NCBI RefSeq assembly: GCF_003952505.1
Contig: NZ_CP034450.1
Coordinates: 4,154,001-4,218,000 of the forward strand
Direction of reading: 5' to 3'
From: Mesorhizobium sp. M4B.F.Ca.ET.058.02.1.1
GTDB taxonomy: Bacteria; Pseudomonadota; Alphaproteobacteria; Rhizobiales; Rhizobiaceae
Length of the DNA: 64,000 nt
Part shown: piece after piece, positions 1 to 8,147 of the stretch
How positions within the stretch are numbered: position 1 is the stretch's first letter
Layout: every line of letters starts with the position of its first letter
Program-made: the position numbers and the translations under genes
The notes under the pieces: model-generated
What the model saw: the letters and a program-made list of their open reading frames with translations, nothing else
What the model was told of the DNA's origin: nothing
The model's database searches: none

Positions 1-26
1 ATGTAGGAGCGGTGGGACCAGGGGCC

Positions 27-1028
27 ATGACAACGATTGCCGATGTCGCGCGCTATGCGGGAGTGTCCGTCGCAACGGTCTCGCATGTGATGAATCGCAC
101 GCGCCATGTCGAGCCGGAGACGGCCGAGCGCGTGCGCGCGGCGATCGCGGCGCTGCGCTACAGCCCGAATTCGCTGGCGCGAAGCCTCAGGCGCGGCGAG
201 ACCAAGACCATCGGCCTGCTTCTGCCGGACAACTCCAACCCGTTCTTCGCCAGCGTCGCGCGCCAGATCGAGGATGCCGGGTTCGTCGCCGGCTATACGG
301 TGATCCTGTGCAACTCCGACGGCAGCGCCGAAAAGGAAGAGCGCTATCTTTCGGTGCTGATGGCCAAGCAGATCGACGGGCTGATCTTTGCCGGCTCGTC
401 CGACCACGCGCGGGTGTTCTCGCGTCTGTTGCCAGATGTGCCGGCGGTGCTGCTCGACCGCGAGATCCATTCCGTCAACGTCGATTCCGTGCTGGTCGAC
501 CACGATCACGGCGGCTATCTCGCCGGCCGGCACCTGGTCGGGCTCGGGCACAAGCGGATCGGCGTCATCGGCGGCCCGCGCGATTCGAGCTCCAGCCCGG
601 CCCGCCTGCGCGGCTTCACCCGGGCGCTGGGGGAAGCAGGCGTCGACCTGCCTGCCTCAGCAGTGGTCGATTCTGATTATCATTTCGCCGGCGGCCGGCT
701 GGCTATGGAGCGGCTGCTAACGCAGGCGCCCGACATCACGGCGGTATTCGCCTGCAACGACCTGATGGCCATGGGCGCCATCACCGCGCTGCGTTCGCGC
801 GGATTGCGCGTTCCCGACGACATGTCGCTGGTCGGCTTCGACGACATCCCCTACGCCGTCACCACCTGGCCGCCGTTGACGACGATCGCGCAGCCGGTGG
901 AGAAGATCGGAACGCGGGCAGTGAGCCTGCTGCTGGAACGTCTCGGCGAGCCGGCCGCGCCGTCGCGACGGGAAGTCCTGACGCCTGTCCTCGTCGAACG
1001 CGAAAGCTGCGCGCCGTTGCGCGGGTAG
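27..1028 (+). CDS. LacI family transcriptional regulator
   Basis: A DNA-binding repressor or activator of sugar-type operons. The N-terminus is a LacI helix-turn-helix (TIADVARYAGVSVATVSHV) with the hinge segment YSPNSLARSLR. It is followed by a periplasmic-binding-protein-like effector domain that opens with TIGLLLPDNSNPFF and includes a C-terminal DDIPYAVTTWPPLTTIAQP stretch typical of GalR/LacI members. I choose the ATG at 27, which starts directly at the HTH; a start at 12 would only add five residues. Length (333 aa) is normal for the family. The gene ends at a palindromic repeat shared with the convergent ocd gene. Its target operon is not visible and probably lies left of the window, so the ligand is unknown. 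Confidence 0.9.
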   Translation: MTTIADVARYAGVSVATVSHVMNRTRHVEPETAERVRAAIAALRYSPNSLARSLRRGETKTIGLLLPDNSNPFFASVARQIEDAGFVAGYTVILCNSDGSAEKEERYLSVLMAKQIDGLIFAGSSDHARVFSRLLPDVPAVLLDREIHSVNVDSVLVDHDHGGYLAGRHLVGLGHKRIGVIGGPRDSSSSPARLRGFTRALGEAGVDLPASAVVDSDYHFAGGRLAMERLLTQAPDITAVFACNDLMAMGAITALRSRGLRVPDDMSLVGFDDIPYAVTTWPPLTTIAQPVEKIGTRAVSLLLERLGEPAAPSRREVLTPVLVERESCAPLRG

Positions 1029-1034
1029 CGCGTA

Positions 1035-1183
1035 ATCTCCCCCCTTGAGGGGGAGATGTCGCCGAAGGCGACAGAGGGGGTCGCTGCGCATGAAGCGCCA
1101 ACCTCCATCTGCACAAGCAGGCCGAGCCCAGTCGAACCGACCCCCTCTGGCCTGCCGGCCATCTCCCCCTCAAGGGGGGAGAT
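1035..1183. repeat. Palindromic intergenic repeat between convergent genes
   Basis: Two G/C-rich palindromes (1035-1057 and 1161-1183, each atctcccc...ggggagat) stand about 100 bp apart in inverted arrangement. The adjoining segments (acagagggggtcg and cgaccccctctgg) are also inverted copies. The whole element can fold into a long hairpin between the convergent ends of the LacI and ornithine cyclodeaminase genes, so it may act as a bidirectional terminator. Similar palindromes recur at 53652 and 55028. Confidence 0.7.
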
Positions 1184-1197
1184 ACGTGCTCATTCCC

Positions 1198-2256
1198 TCA
1201 AGCCGCCGGCTGCAAACCTGCCCTCAAAAGCATGCCGAACAGGTCGCGCGGCTCGTCGGGATCGGCGAGCAGGTCTAGCTCCTCATAGAGGCCGGTGGCC
1301 TGCAACTGGTCGCGAACATAGCGCAGCGCGGAAAAATCCTCCGTTGCGAAGCCGACGGAATCGAACAGCGTGACCTGCTCCGGCGCCCTGCGGCCTTGCG
1401 CCTTGCCGGTCATCACCTGCCACAGCTCGGTCACCGGATGGTCGGCGTCGAGCTGCTGGATTTCGCCCTCGATGCGCGTCTGCGGCGGAAACTCGACGAA
1501 GATGTCGGAGCGCAACAGGATGTCGCGATGCAGTTCCGTCTTGCCGGGGCAGTCGCCGCCGACGGCGTTGATGTGGACGCCGGAGCCGACCATGTTGTCG
1601 GTGAGAATGGTGGCGTACTGCTTGTCGGCGGTCACCGTGGTGATGATGTCGACACCTTCCACCGCATCCTGCCCGGTGGCGCAGATGGTGATGTCAAAAC
1701 CCTTGCCGGCAAGGTTGCGGGCGCATTTTTCCGAAGCCTGGCGATCGATGTCGTAGAGCCGCAGCCTGTCGATGCCGAGCAGCGCCTTGAAGGCGATGGC
1801 CTGGAATTCGGACTGGGCGCCGTTGCCGATGATGGCCATGGCGCGCGAACCCTTCGGCGCCAGATATTTGGCCGCGACGGCGGAAGTGGCGGCGGTGCGC
1901 AGCGCCGTCAGGATGGTCATCTCGGTCAGCAGCATCGGATAGCCGGAGCCGACATCGGCCAGCACGCCGAAGGCGGTGACCGTCTGGCGGCCCTCGCGCA
2001 TGTTCTTCGGATGGCCGTTGACGTATTTGAAGCCGTACATCTTGCCGTCGCTGGTCGGCATCAGCTCGATGACGCCGTCATGGCTGTGCGAGGCGATGCG
2101 CGGCGTCTTGTCGAACAGCTCCCAGCGGCGGAAATCCTCCTCGATATAGGCGGCGAGCTCGGTGAGAAAGCGCTCGACGCCGATGGCGAGCACCAGCTTC
2201 ATCATGCGGTCGACGCTGACGAAGGGGACAATGGCAAGGCGGGACGGTTGGGTCAT
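1198..2256 (-). CDS. Ornithine cyclodeaminase
   Basis: Converts L-ornithine to L-proline and ammonia, using bound NAD. The 352-aa product is of family length and has the mu-crystallin/OCD layout: an N-terminal substrate domain (FLTELAAYIEEDFRRWELFDK, YGFKYVNGHPKNMREG), then a Rossmann segment with RAMAIIGNGAQSEFQAIAFK and LRLYDIDR, then INAVGGDCPGKTELH. It starts 2 bp after the arginase stop codon, so the two are almost certainly co-transcribed. Together they degrade arginine to ornithine and then proline. The neighbouring divergent AsnC/Lrp gene is the likely regulator. This longer bacterial subtype is often named arcB or ocd; I leave the symbol open. Confidence 0.92.
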   Translation of the reverse strand: MTQPSRLAIVPFVSVDRMMKLVLAIGVERFLTELAAYIEEDFRRWELFDKTPRIASHSHDGVIELMPTSDGKMYGFKYVNGHPKNMREGRQTVTAFGVLADVGSGYPMLLTEMTILTALRTAATSAVAAKYLAPKGSRAMAIIGNGAQSEFQAIAFKALLGIDRLRLYDIDRQASEKCARNLAGKGFDITICATGQDAVEGVDIITTVTADKQYATILTDNMVGSGVHINAVGGDCPGKTELHRDILLRSDIFVEFPPQTRIEGEIQQLDADHPVTELWQVMTGKAQGRRAPEQVTLFDSVGFATEDFSALRYVRDQLQATGLYEELDLLADPDEPRDLFGMLLRAGLQPAA

Positions 2257-2258
2257 GA

Positions 2259-3191
2259 TCAGAGGCTTCCGGAATGGCTGCGGGTCGGGCGGTCCATGAT
2301 GCGACGGCCCATCAGGCTGGCGGTGAGGTCGACCATCAGGGTGGCGGTCCGGCCGCGCTCGTCGAGGAACGGGTTGAGCTCGACCAGGTCGAGGCTGGAA
2401 ACCAGCCCGCTGTCGGACAGCATCTCCATCACCAGATGCGCCTCGCGGAAGGTGGCGCCACCGGGCACGGTGGTGCCGACGGCCGGCGCGATCGACGGGT
2501 CGAGGAAATCGACATCGAGGCTGACATGCAGCAGGCCGTTTTCCTGCTCGACCTTGGCCAGGAAGGCGCGCAGCAAAGGCGCAATGCCATGCTCGTCGAT
2601 AGTGCGCATGTCATGCACGGTGACGCCCGCCTCGTTCAGCGCGCGGCGCTCGGCCGGATCGACGCTGCGCAGGCCCATGGCGCAGATGCGGGCAGGATCG
2701 ACCGCTTGCGGCAGGTCGGGAAAGTAGCCGTTGAAGCCGGGGCGACCGCTGGCATAGGCGAGCGGCACGCCATGCAGATTGCCGCTGGTGGTGGTGTCGA
2801 GGGTGTGAAAATCCGGATGCGCGTCGAGCCACAGCACGAAGAGCGGCCGGCCAAGCTCCGCGGCCCGGCGGGCGACACCGGATACGGTGCCGGCGGAGAT
2901 CGAATGGTCGCCACCAAGGAAGATCGGCATGGCTTCCCGGGAAGCCGCGTAAGCGGTCTCGGCGATCGCCGCCGTCCAGGCGGAAATCTCCGGCAGCGCT
3001 TTCAGCGCGAGATTGCCGTGAACGACGGCGCGTCCCTCAGCCTTCTCTACAGTGCCCCAGTCCTCGACCTGGTGGCCGAGTTCCGCCAGCACCGAGACCA
3101 GCCCGGCCGTGCGCAACGCGCTCGGCCCCATCTCGCATCCCATCCTGCCCGCACCGTCCTGCACCGGCGCGCCAACGATCCTGCAGCGCAT
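2259..3191 (-). CDS. Arginase
   Basis: Hydrolyses L-arginine to L-ornithine and urea with a binuclear manganese centre. All three ureohydrolase signatures are present: GGDHSISAGT, the WLDAHPDFHT loop, and SLDVDFLDPSIAPAVGT. Length (310 aa) matches the arginase/agmatinase family. The opening MRCRIVGAPVQDGAGRMGCEMGPSALR favours arginase (RocF/ArgI type) over agmatinase. It is the first gene of the two-gene operon with ornithine cyclodeaminase and is divergent from the AsnC-type regulator at 3323, with a 131-bp intergenic region that must hold both promoters. Confidence 0.92.
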   Translation of the reverse strand: MRCRIVGAPVQDGAGRMGCEMGPSALRTAGLVSVLAELGHQVEDWGTVEKAEGRAVVHGNLALKALPEISAWTAAIAETAYAASREAMPIFLGGDHSISAGTVSGVARRAAELGRPLFVLWLDAHPDFHTLDTTTSGNLHGVPLAYASGRPGFNGYFPDLPQAVDPARICAMGLRSVDPAERRALNEAGVTVHDMRTIDEHGIAPLLRAFLAKVEQENGLLHVSLDVDFLDPSIAPAVGTTVPGGATFREAHLVMEMLSDSGLVSSLDLVELNPFLDERGRTATLMVDLTASLMGRRIMDRPTRSHSGSL

Positions 3192-3322
3192 GATTCTTTC
3201 CGTCCTTGCGATTGATCGCAGGAGTGAACCATCATCCGGTGGCGGATTGAACAGGCGAAATTGGCATTTCGAAAAGGCTGATCTATCATATTGGACATAT
3301 AGTTTGATCGAAATGGAAAATC

Positions 3323-3763
3323 ATGGATACGCTTGACGAAAGGCTGGTGACGCTGCTGAGGCACGATGCGCGGCGCAGCGTCTCCGATCTCGCGGTCGAC
3401 CTCGGCGTTTCGCGCGCGACGGTGCGATCGCGCATGGAGCGGCTGGAGAAAGCGGGCGAGATCATCGGCTACACGGTGGTGCTGCGCGCCGACGCGGTCG
3501 ACCAGCGCATGCGCGGCGTCATGATGATCGAGATCGAGGGCCACGCAGCGGACCGTGTGATCAGGGCGCTGGGCGGCTTCCCCGAGGTTTCCACCATCCA
3601 CACCACCAACGGCCGCTGGGACCTGGTGGTCGAACTCGGAACCGCGTCGCTCACCGATTTCGACGCCGTGCTGCGGCGGATACGGCTGATCCCCGGCATA
3701 ACGGGGAGCGAAACCAGCCTGCTGCTGGCGACACCGAGGACGACGCGGGCGCGGCTGGCGTAG
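3323..3763 (+). CDS. AsnC/Lrp family transcriptional regulator
   Basis: A 146-aa amino-acid-responsive regulator. The N-terminal winged helix is of the AsnC type (SVSDLAVDLGVSRATVRSRMERLEKAG) and the C-terminal RAM ligand-binding domain runs from about residue 65 (RGVMMIEIEGHAADRVIRALGGF...). It is transcribed divergently from the arginase-ornithine cyclodeaminase operon, the classical position for a local activator of arginine/ornithine catabolism. The AT-rich stretch 3275-3322 (atctatcatattggacatatag) upstream is the likely promoter/operator region. Arginine or ornithine as effector is inferred from context only. Confidence 0.9.
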   Translation: MDTLDERLVTLLRHDARRSVSDLAVDLGVSRATVRSRMERLEKAGEIIGYTVVLRADAVDQRMRGVMMIEIEGHAADRVIRALGGFPEVSTIHTTNGRWDLVVELGTASLTDFDAVLRRIRLIPGITGSETSLLLATPRTTRARLA

Positions 3764-3836
3764 GTCGAAGCAAAAGCCGCAACGCCGACACCGAGGCGTC
3801 AGTCCCCAGAAAGCGAAAAGGCCGCGGGCCTTGGAA

Positions 3837-5087
3837 CTAAATCAAAAGCAGCGGCTGGTCGGCTGGCGAACCGGCGCCGCAGCTTAGATCGCGGGCATCG
3901 GGAGCCAGGAGACGGGCTGGTGCGAACCGTGGCTTGTAATGACAAAGCAGGGTCGATAAAGCGCGAAACACGGGAATGCCGAATTCCGCGCGTGTCATTT
4001 CGGCAAACCACAAATCGATTCCTCTGTGCGCCAAGGCGTTGAGTACGTCTGACAGGTCACGCTCGCCCGCAGGAGGAGATCGATTTGGCGCGACCTGTTG
4101 GATCGAGGCCATGTTCAGAGGTGGGGTCGTCATTGAGACTTTCTCTCGCCATCGCCGCCAACCGCCAGCATTGTCACCAAGCGCTCGCGCAGCCCCGAGC
4201 GAAATTTCCATCTGAAGCATTTCCGTCAACGCGGCCGTGGCTGCCAATTGGAGGCTTTGGCCAGCAGAAAAGCCTAGCGAGACGTCCTTGCCGTCCGGTT
4301 CTGCTGAAGCGGCGGCCACCACCGGGATGTCGATATCAGAGGTGATATCGAAGAGCCAGGTTCGACGTCCGCGATGCAATAGCCAGTCGACAAGCGTATC
4401 GATGCCGATGAGACAGGACAAATCAATGATTTGGCGCTGCCTTCTTCCATACCACCATCTACCGGTAGCATCCCTCTCAACCAGTTCCAGGATGGCCGCC
4501 AGTTTCGCAGCGTCCGCGGTGGTCCCTGCCGCGCACCCATTGCTGTCGCCGATCGCTACCGCGGCCTCATCGCCGGCCTCTCGACGTCCTATGAAGGCGA
4601 AGTCTGCGGGTATGAACGCCCCATCGCCGCCAAATGCATCCTCAACCCTAAGCCAATCCAGCACCGCAGATTGATGCCGGATCGGAGGTCGCCAGTCGAA
4701 GCCGGTGTTTTCTCTATTCCACGCAGCGCGGGCTACGATCTGATCTGGACTGAAGCCATTCAGGCTTTCAGGTGCGATTGCCGCCGGTCCGATCTCGTCG
4801 GCCGTAGCGGTGATCACCGGCTCGTCACCCCACGAGCAGCAACTGAAGAGTTCCGCTGCCTCGCCGAGGCAACTCGCCCGGCAGTCGTCGATGCTCAATC
4901 CGCGACCGCTGGCCAGTCTGCCTGTTTCTGGCATTGCTGCGCGAGGCATCATTGGCAATTGCAACAAGGCATCATTCGGGATCGCGATCGCGAAGTGAAC
5001 CGGAACATCCGTCACAGGCAAGTCAATCACGTTGAACAGTTCGCCGACCCTGGCGTGTTCGCAACCATTCATGAAAGCATTTGTCAT
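3837..5087 (-). CDS. YcaO-like family protein
   Basis: YcaO enzymes use ATP to activate peptide backbone amides, making azolines, thioamides or amidines in RiPPs, or modify translation proteins. The family ATP-binding signatures are readable: GRGLSIDDCRASCLGEAAEL (S-x3-E-x2-E), the LELVERDATGRWW helix, and ALTEMLQMEI (Q...E). I set the start at 5087 (MTNAFMNG); the longer frame to 5192 would overlap the divergent cyclase gene. No Ocin-ThiF or E1-like partner and no obvious precursor peptide lies nearby, and the C-terminus lacks the proline-rich PxPxP tail of azole cyclodehydratases. Its substrate is therefore unknown. It is divergent from the cyclase and separated from the gene to its left by a small hairpin (3819-3833). 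Confidence 0.8.
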   Translation of the reverse strand: MTNAFMNGCEHARVGELFNVIDLPVTDVPVHFAIAIPNDALLQLPMMPRAAMPETGRLASGRGLSIDDCRASCLGEAAELFSCCSWGDEPVITATADEIGPAAIAPESLNGFSPDQIVARAAWNRENTGFDWRPPIRHQSAVLDWLRVEDAFGGDGAFIPADFAFIGRREAGDEAAVAIGDSNGCAAGTTADAAKLAAILELVERDATGRWWYGRRQRQIIDLSCLIGIDTLVDWLLHRGRRTWLFDITSDIDIPVVAAASAEPDGKDVSLGFSAGQSLQLAATAALTEMLQMEISLGAARALGDNAGGWRRWREKVSMTTPPLNMASIQQVAPNRSPPAGERDLSDVLNALAHRGIDLWFAEMTRAEFGIPVFRALSTLLCHYKPRFAPARLLAPDARDLSCGAGSPADQPLLLI

Positions 5088-5164
5088 GAGTGTCGTTGTG
5101 CCGTCGACTAAGCCCGCGTTGGAGAGCAGAATAGCACATTCGACAGGGCAGGCAGCGGGCGGCC

Positions 5165-7627
5165 ATGCAAGCGCGATCGGAGCGAGCGGCACTTAGAACA
5201 ATTCTGTTTGCGGATCTGGCTCAATATAGCCGGCTGACCGCCGCCGATGAACTTGGAACCCTGGATCTCGTTTCGCTCTGTTTCCAACTCTTTCAAACCC
5301 ATTGCGAGGAATTCGGCGCAGAGTTCATAAAGACGACCGGCGATGGGGTCCTGATCTTGTTTGACGGTGTATCGAGCGCCATCGACTACGCCATTTTCAT
5401 GCAGGGTACCCTGGCCGATCTCCTGGACAAGAGACCGTTTTACAGTCGGTTCCGGATCGGACTGCATATTGGAGAGGTTCATCGTCGTGACGGCGATGTG
5501 TTCGGCCATGCAATAAACGTTGCTGCCCGGGTACAGACGATGGCCGAGCCGGGCGGCGTGTGCGTAACGCAAGACGTCTATTGGGCGGCCCGCAACACCG
5601 CGCGGTGGCGGTTTCGTTTCGCCGGGCGGCCCGCCTTGAAGAATATGCCCGAGCCGCTGGCGCTCTACTATGTGGTTGCTTCCAACGTTGCTGATGTCCC
5701 AGACAACGGCCATCAGCGGCTGATTTCGGTCATCGATGGGCTGGGCCTTTACCGGGAAGATGGCGAAGCAATCGCATTGCGTTCCCCGAAAGCGCAGGCG
5801 CTGATCGGTTACCTTGCACTGTCCAGCAACTATCAGGAGGTGCATGACCGGCTGGCTACCTTAATTTGGCCAGAACGAAGCCAGGTAGCCGCTCGGCGCG
5901 CAATGGCGAATTGCCTGCAGATCGCGGAAAAATCAATTGCGGGCGACTCGGCGGCGGGAATTCTCAGGCGCGGAAATATTATCGGGTTAAGCCCCTCGCG
6001 CATAAGCGTCGATGTCGTTCGCATGTTGAAGGATCTTGGAGAGGGCAAGATCGACGACCTGCTCCTCAAACGATCGGATTGGTCTGAGGCGATCTTATTT
6101 GGCCTGGAAGGCACCAGCGACCTGTTCAGCGCGTGGCTAAGCGTGACCAGGCACAATTGGCGTGACCACGCATTGGAGGCCTTAGAGGCCATGCTGGAAC
6201 GCTTCGAGATGTCCGAACCTGCAATGCGCAGGGCGGCAAATGCCCTATTGGTGCTCGAGCCTAGCCATGAGCGCGCTGCACGCTGTCTTATCCGCCACCA
6301 TGCCGAATTGCACAACGTCGCCGCCGCAATGCGGGTTTACGAAACCCTGCGCGCATTTCTGCGTGAGCGATATCAGCTGGCGCCAAGCGTGGAAACGACA
6401 GCTTTGGCGGAAGCGCTGAAAGCTCCAGAACCGCTGTTGTCTCAGAACAAAAAGGCACGTCGGCCTGGTGGACCAGCGCCAACGCTCGCGGTTGGAAAGT
6501 TCGAGGCTCGACCCAAGAGAATCTCTCCCCTGGTCTGGGGGTTCCGCTCCGAATTAGTCGCCAACTTGTCCAAATTTCGGGAGTTCACAGTTATCGAGTT
6601 GAAGGATGGCGCGATCGAGGGTCCTGACACGGACTATCTGCTGACGGCCCAATGCGTGGACAGCCAGGATGATATGCAGTTGGTGGTCTCGGTCAGCGAT
6701 CCCGGTACGAACCATGTCATTTGGAGCGAGGCATTTAGATTCTCGCTTGGAAACTGGCTGTCCTTGCAGAAGCAGGTGGTCGGAAAGATCGCTTCAACTC
6801 TGGAGGTTTACCTCTCGCATGACAGGCTGTCACGCCAGGTTAGAGGACTCCCGCAAGATCTCGGTGTTTATGATGCCTGGTTGCGCGGCGAGGATCTACT
6901 GACTCGCTGGACACCAGACGCCGACGACGAAGCCGAACGGCTATTCGAAGGCGCGATCGTTGCTGACCAGAATTTCGCTCCGGCCTACGCCAGTTTGGCC
7001 AGCATCCACAATGCGCGGCAATTCATTCGACCGGGGATTGCGGCAGATCCTTCGATAACGAAGCGGGCTGCCGAACTGGCGCAGCGCGCTGTCGCCCTCG
7101 ATCCACTCGACGCGCGCAATCATTTGGTCGTTGCGTGGTCAACGGCGATGACTCGACATTTCGAACAGTCGGAAGTGCACTACGAACTAGCCGCTGAACT
7201 TAACCCCAACAGTCCAAAAACGTTGGTGTCGGCTGCTCTGGGTATGGCGTTCATGGGCCGCGTCGGTCCAGCTACTCAGTTCTTGGAGCGTGCAATGGAT
7301 TTGACATCCATGTTTTTGGACTACCAGTGGTCACACATCTCGGTAATCCGCTATTTTGCCGGAGACTTCGAAGGCGCAATCGCGGCGGCCGATCGGTCCA
7401 GAAACGCAATAGTCGACACCGCCGGCTGGAAGACTGCCGCCCTGTGCAGGCTGGGAAGAACAGATGAAGCTCGCGCGGCGCTGATGCAATTGCAGGAGTC
7501 CGTTGCCGCAGCCTGGGCAGGACCTGCACCACCGACTTTGAAGGACATCTTGGACTGGTTTCTAGGCGCCTTCCCAATCAAGCGGGACGAGGATCGGCGT
7601 GATCTGGTGCAATTGATCGAGGTATGA
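5165..7627 (+). CDS. Class III adenylate/guanylate cyclase with BTAD and TPR domains
   Basis: An 820-aa multidomain sensor. Residues about 8-175 form a class III nucleotide cyclase domain, with the metal-binding aspartates in LFADLAQYS (D17) and KTTGDGVLILF, and FGHAINVAARVQ. Residues about 180-410 look like the winged helix plus bacterial transcriptional activator (BTAD/SARP) repeat region (SPKAQALIGYLAL, LIWPERSQVAARRAMANCLQ, ALLVLEPSHERAARCLIRHH). A FlgO/TolB-like segment (PTLAVGKFEARP) follows, then TPR-type helices to about residue 760. No membrane segment is evident, so the protein is probably cytosolic. This architecture is frequent in rhizobia, which carry many cyclases. It sits divergent to the YcaO gene; a shared function is guesswork. 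Confidence 0.85.
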   Translation: MQARSERAALRTILFADLAQYSRLTAADELGTLDLVSLCFQLFQTHCEEFGAEFIKTTGDGVLILFDGVSSAIDYAIFMQGTLADLLDKRPFYSRFRIGLHIGEVHRRDGDVFGHAINVAARVQTMAEPGGVCVTQDVYWAARNTARWRFRFAGRPALKNMPEPLALYYVVASNVADVPDNGHQRLISVIDGLGLYREDGEAIALRSPKAQALIGYLALSSNYQEVHDRLATLIWPERSQVAARRAMANCLQIAEKSIAGDSAAGILRRGNIIGLSPSRISVDVVRMLKDLGEGKIDDLLLKRSDWSEAILFGLEGTSDLFSAWLSVTRHNWRDHALEALEAMLERFEMSEPAMRRAANALLVLEPSHERAARCLIRHHAELHNVAAAMRVYETLRAFLRERYQLAPSVETTALAEALKAPEPLLSQNKKARRPGGPAPTLAVGKFEARPKRISPLVWGFRSELVANLSKFREFTVIELKDGAIEGPDTDYLLTAQCVDSQDDMQLVVSVSDPGTNHVIWSEAFRFSLGNWLSLQKQVVGKIASTLEVYLSHDRLSRQVRGLPQDLGVYDAWLRGEDLLTRWTPDADDEAERLFEGAIVADQNFAPAYASLASIHNARQFIRPGIAADPSITKRAAELAQRAVALDPLDARNHLVVAWSTAMTRHFEQSEVHYELAAELNPNSPKTLVSAALGMAFMGRVGPATQFLERAMDLTSMFLDYQWSHISVIRYFAGDFEGAIAAADRSRNAIVDTAGWKTAALCRLGRTDEARAALMQLQESVAAAWAGPAPPTLKDILDWFLGAFPIKRDEDRRDLVQLIEV

Positions 7628-7640
7628 TTCCCGAACCCAA

Positions 7641-8135
7641 TTATCTGCAGCGCCGCAGCATGATGGTTCCGAACAGATACTTCCTTACGTCGTCAGAGAC
7701 GACCCCGCCTACATCGGTTATTACTTTGTCCAGGTATGACCCATTGGCAAGGATCACTGGATCTCTTGGGGCCGTAAGCCGCATGTTTTCGTTCCCGTTG
7801 CTGTCCGGCTTGTCCCTTTTTGCCTCTATTTTTAATTTTATGTAATTTCCGTTTACATTATACTTGTATTGTCCATGGCTCGGTGGATTTCCATTGTTGG
7901 TGTCTATTTCTAGAGTGTATTCTACACCGTTACTATGCGTGTATTTGCTCTTGTAAAGAGCAGCACCTGTGGAATCCTTTTCCGTGATGAGGTCATCCAG
8001 CGTCTTGATAAGGATCACGTCCGCGTCATTGTTGGGGTTTTGAGTGGCGGAGGCTATTCGATCTCCGGCCTCCTTCATTCCCTGGAACCTGTTCTCTGCG
8101 CCTTGAACCATTTTGTATACGACTATCGACGCCAT
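7641..8135 (-). CDS. Hypothetical protein, low GC, downstream of peroxidase
   Basis: I do not recognise this 164-aa protein. It has a strong Shine-Dalgarno (ctaggaggag) just upstream of its ATG and starts 12 bp after the peroxidase gene stops, so the two are very likely one operon. It is hydrophilic, rich in Asn, Asp and Lys, with alternating strand-like segments (GVEYTLEIDTNNG, QYKYNVNGNYIKLKIEAKRD). No signal peptide, membrane segment or repeat is seen. Its codon use is clearly more AT-rich than the surrounding genes, which suggests recent acquisition. A role as peroxidase partner or substrate is possible but unproven. Confidence 0.7.
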   Translation of the reverse strand: MASIVVYKMVQGAENRFQGMKEAGDRIASATQNPNNDADVILIKTLDDLITEKDSTGAALYKSKYTHSNGVEYTLEIDTNNGNPPSHGQYKYNVNGNYIKLKIEAKRDKPDSNGNENMRLTAPRDPVILANGSYLDKVITDVGGVVSDDVRKYLFGTIMLRRCR

Positions 8136-8147
8136 GGCCTTCTCCTC

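Noticed and set aside
1396..3215. Long plus-strand frames (1396-2727, 2274-3215)
   Set aside because: Antisense to ornithine cyclodeaminase and arginase, both with clear motifs; no domain in the shadow translations.
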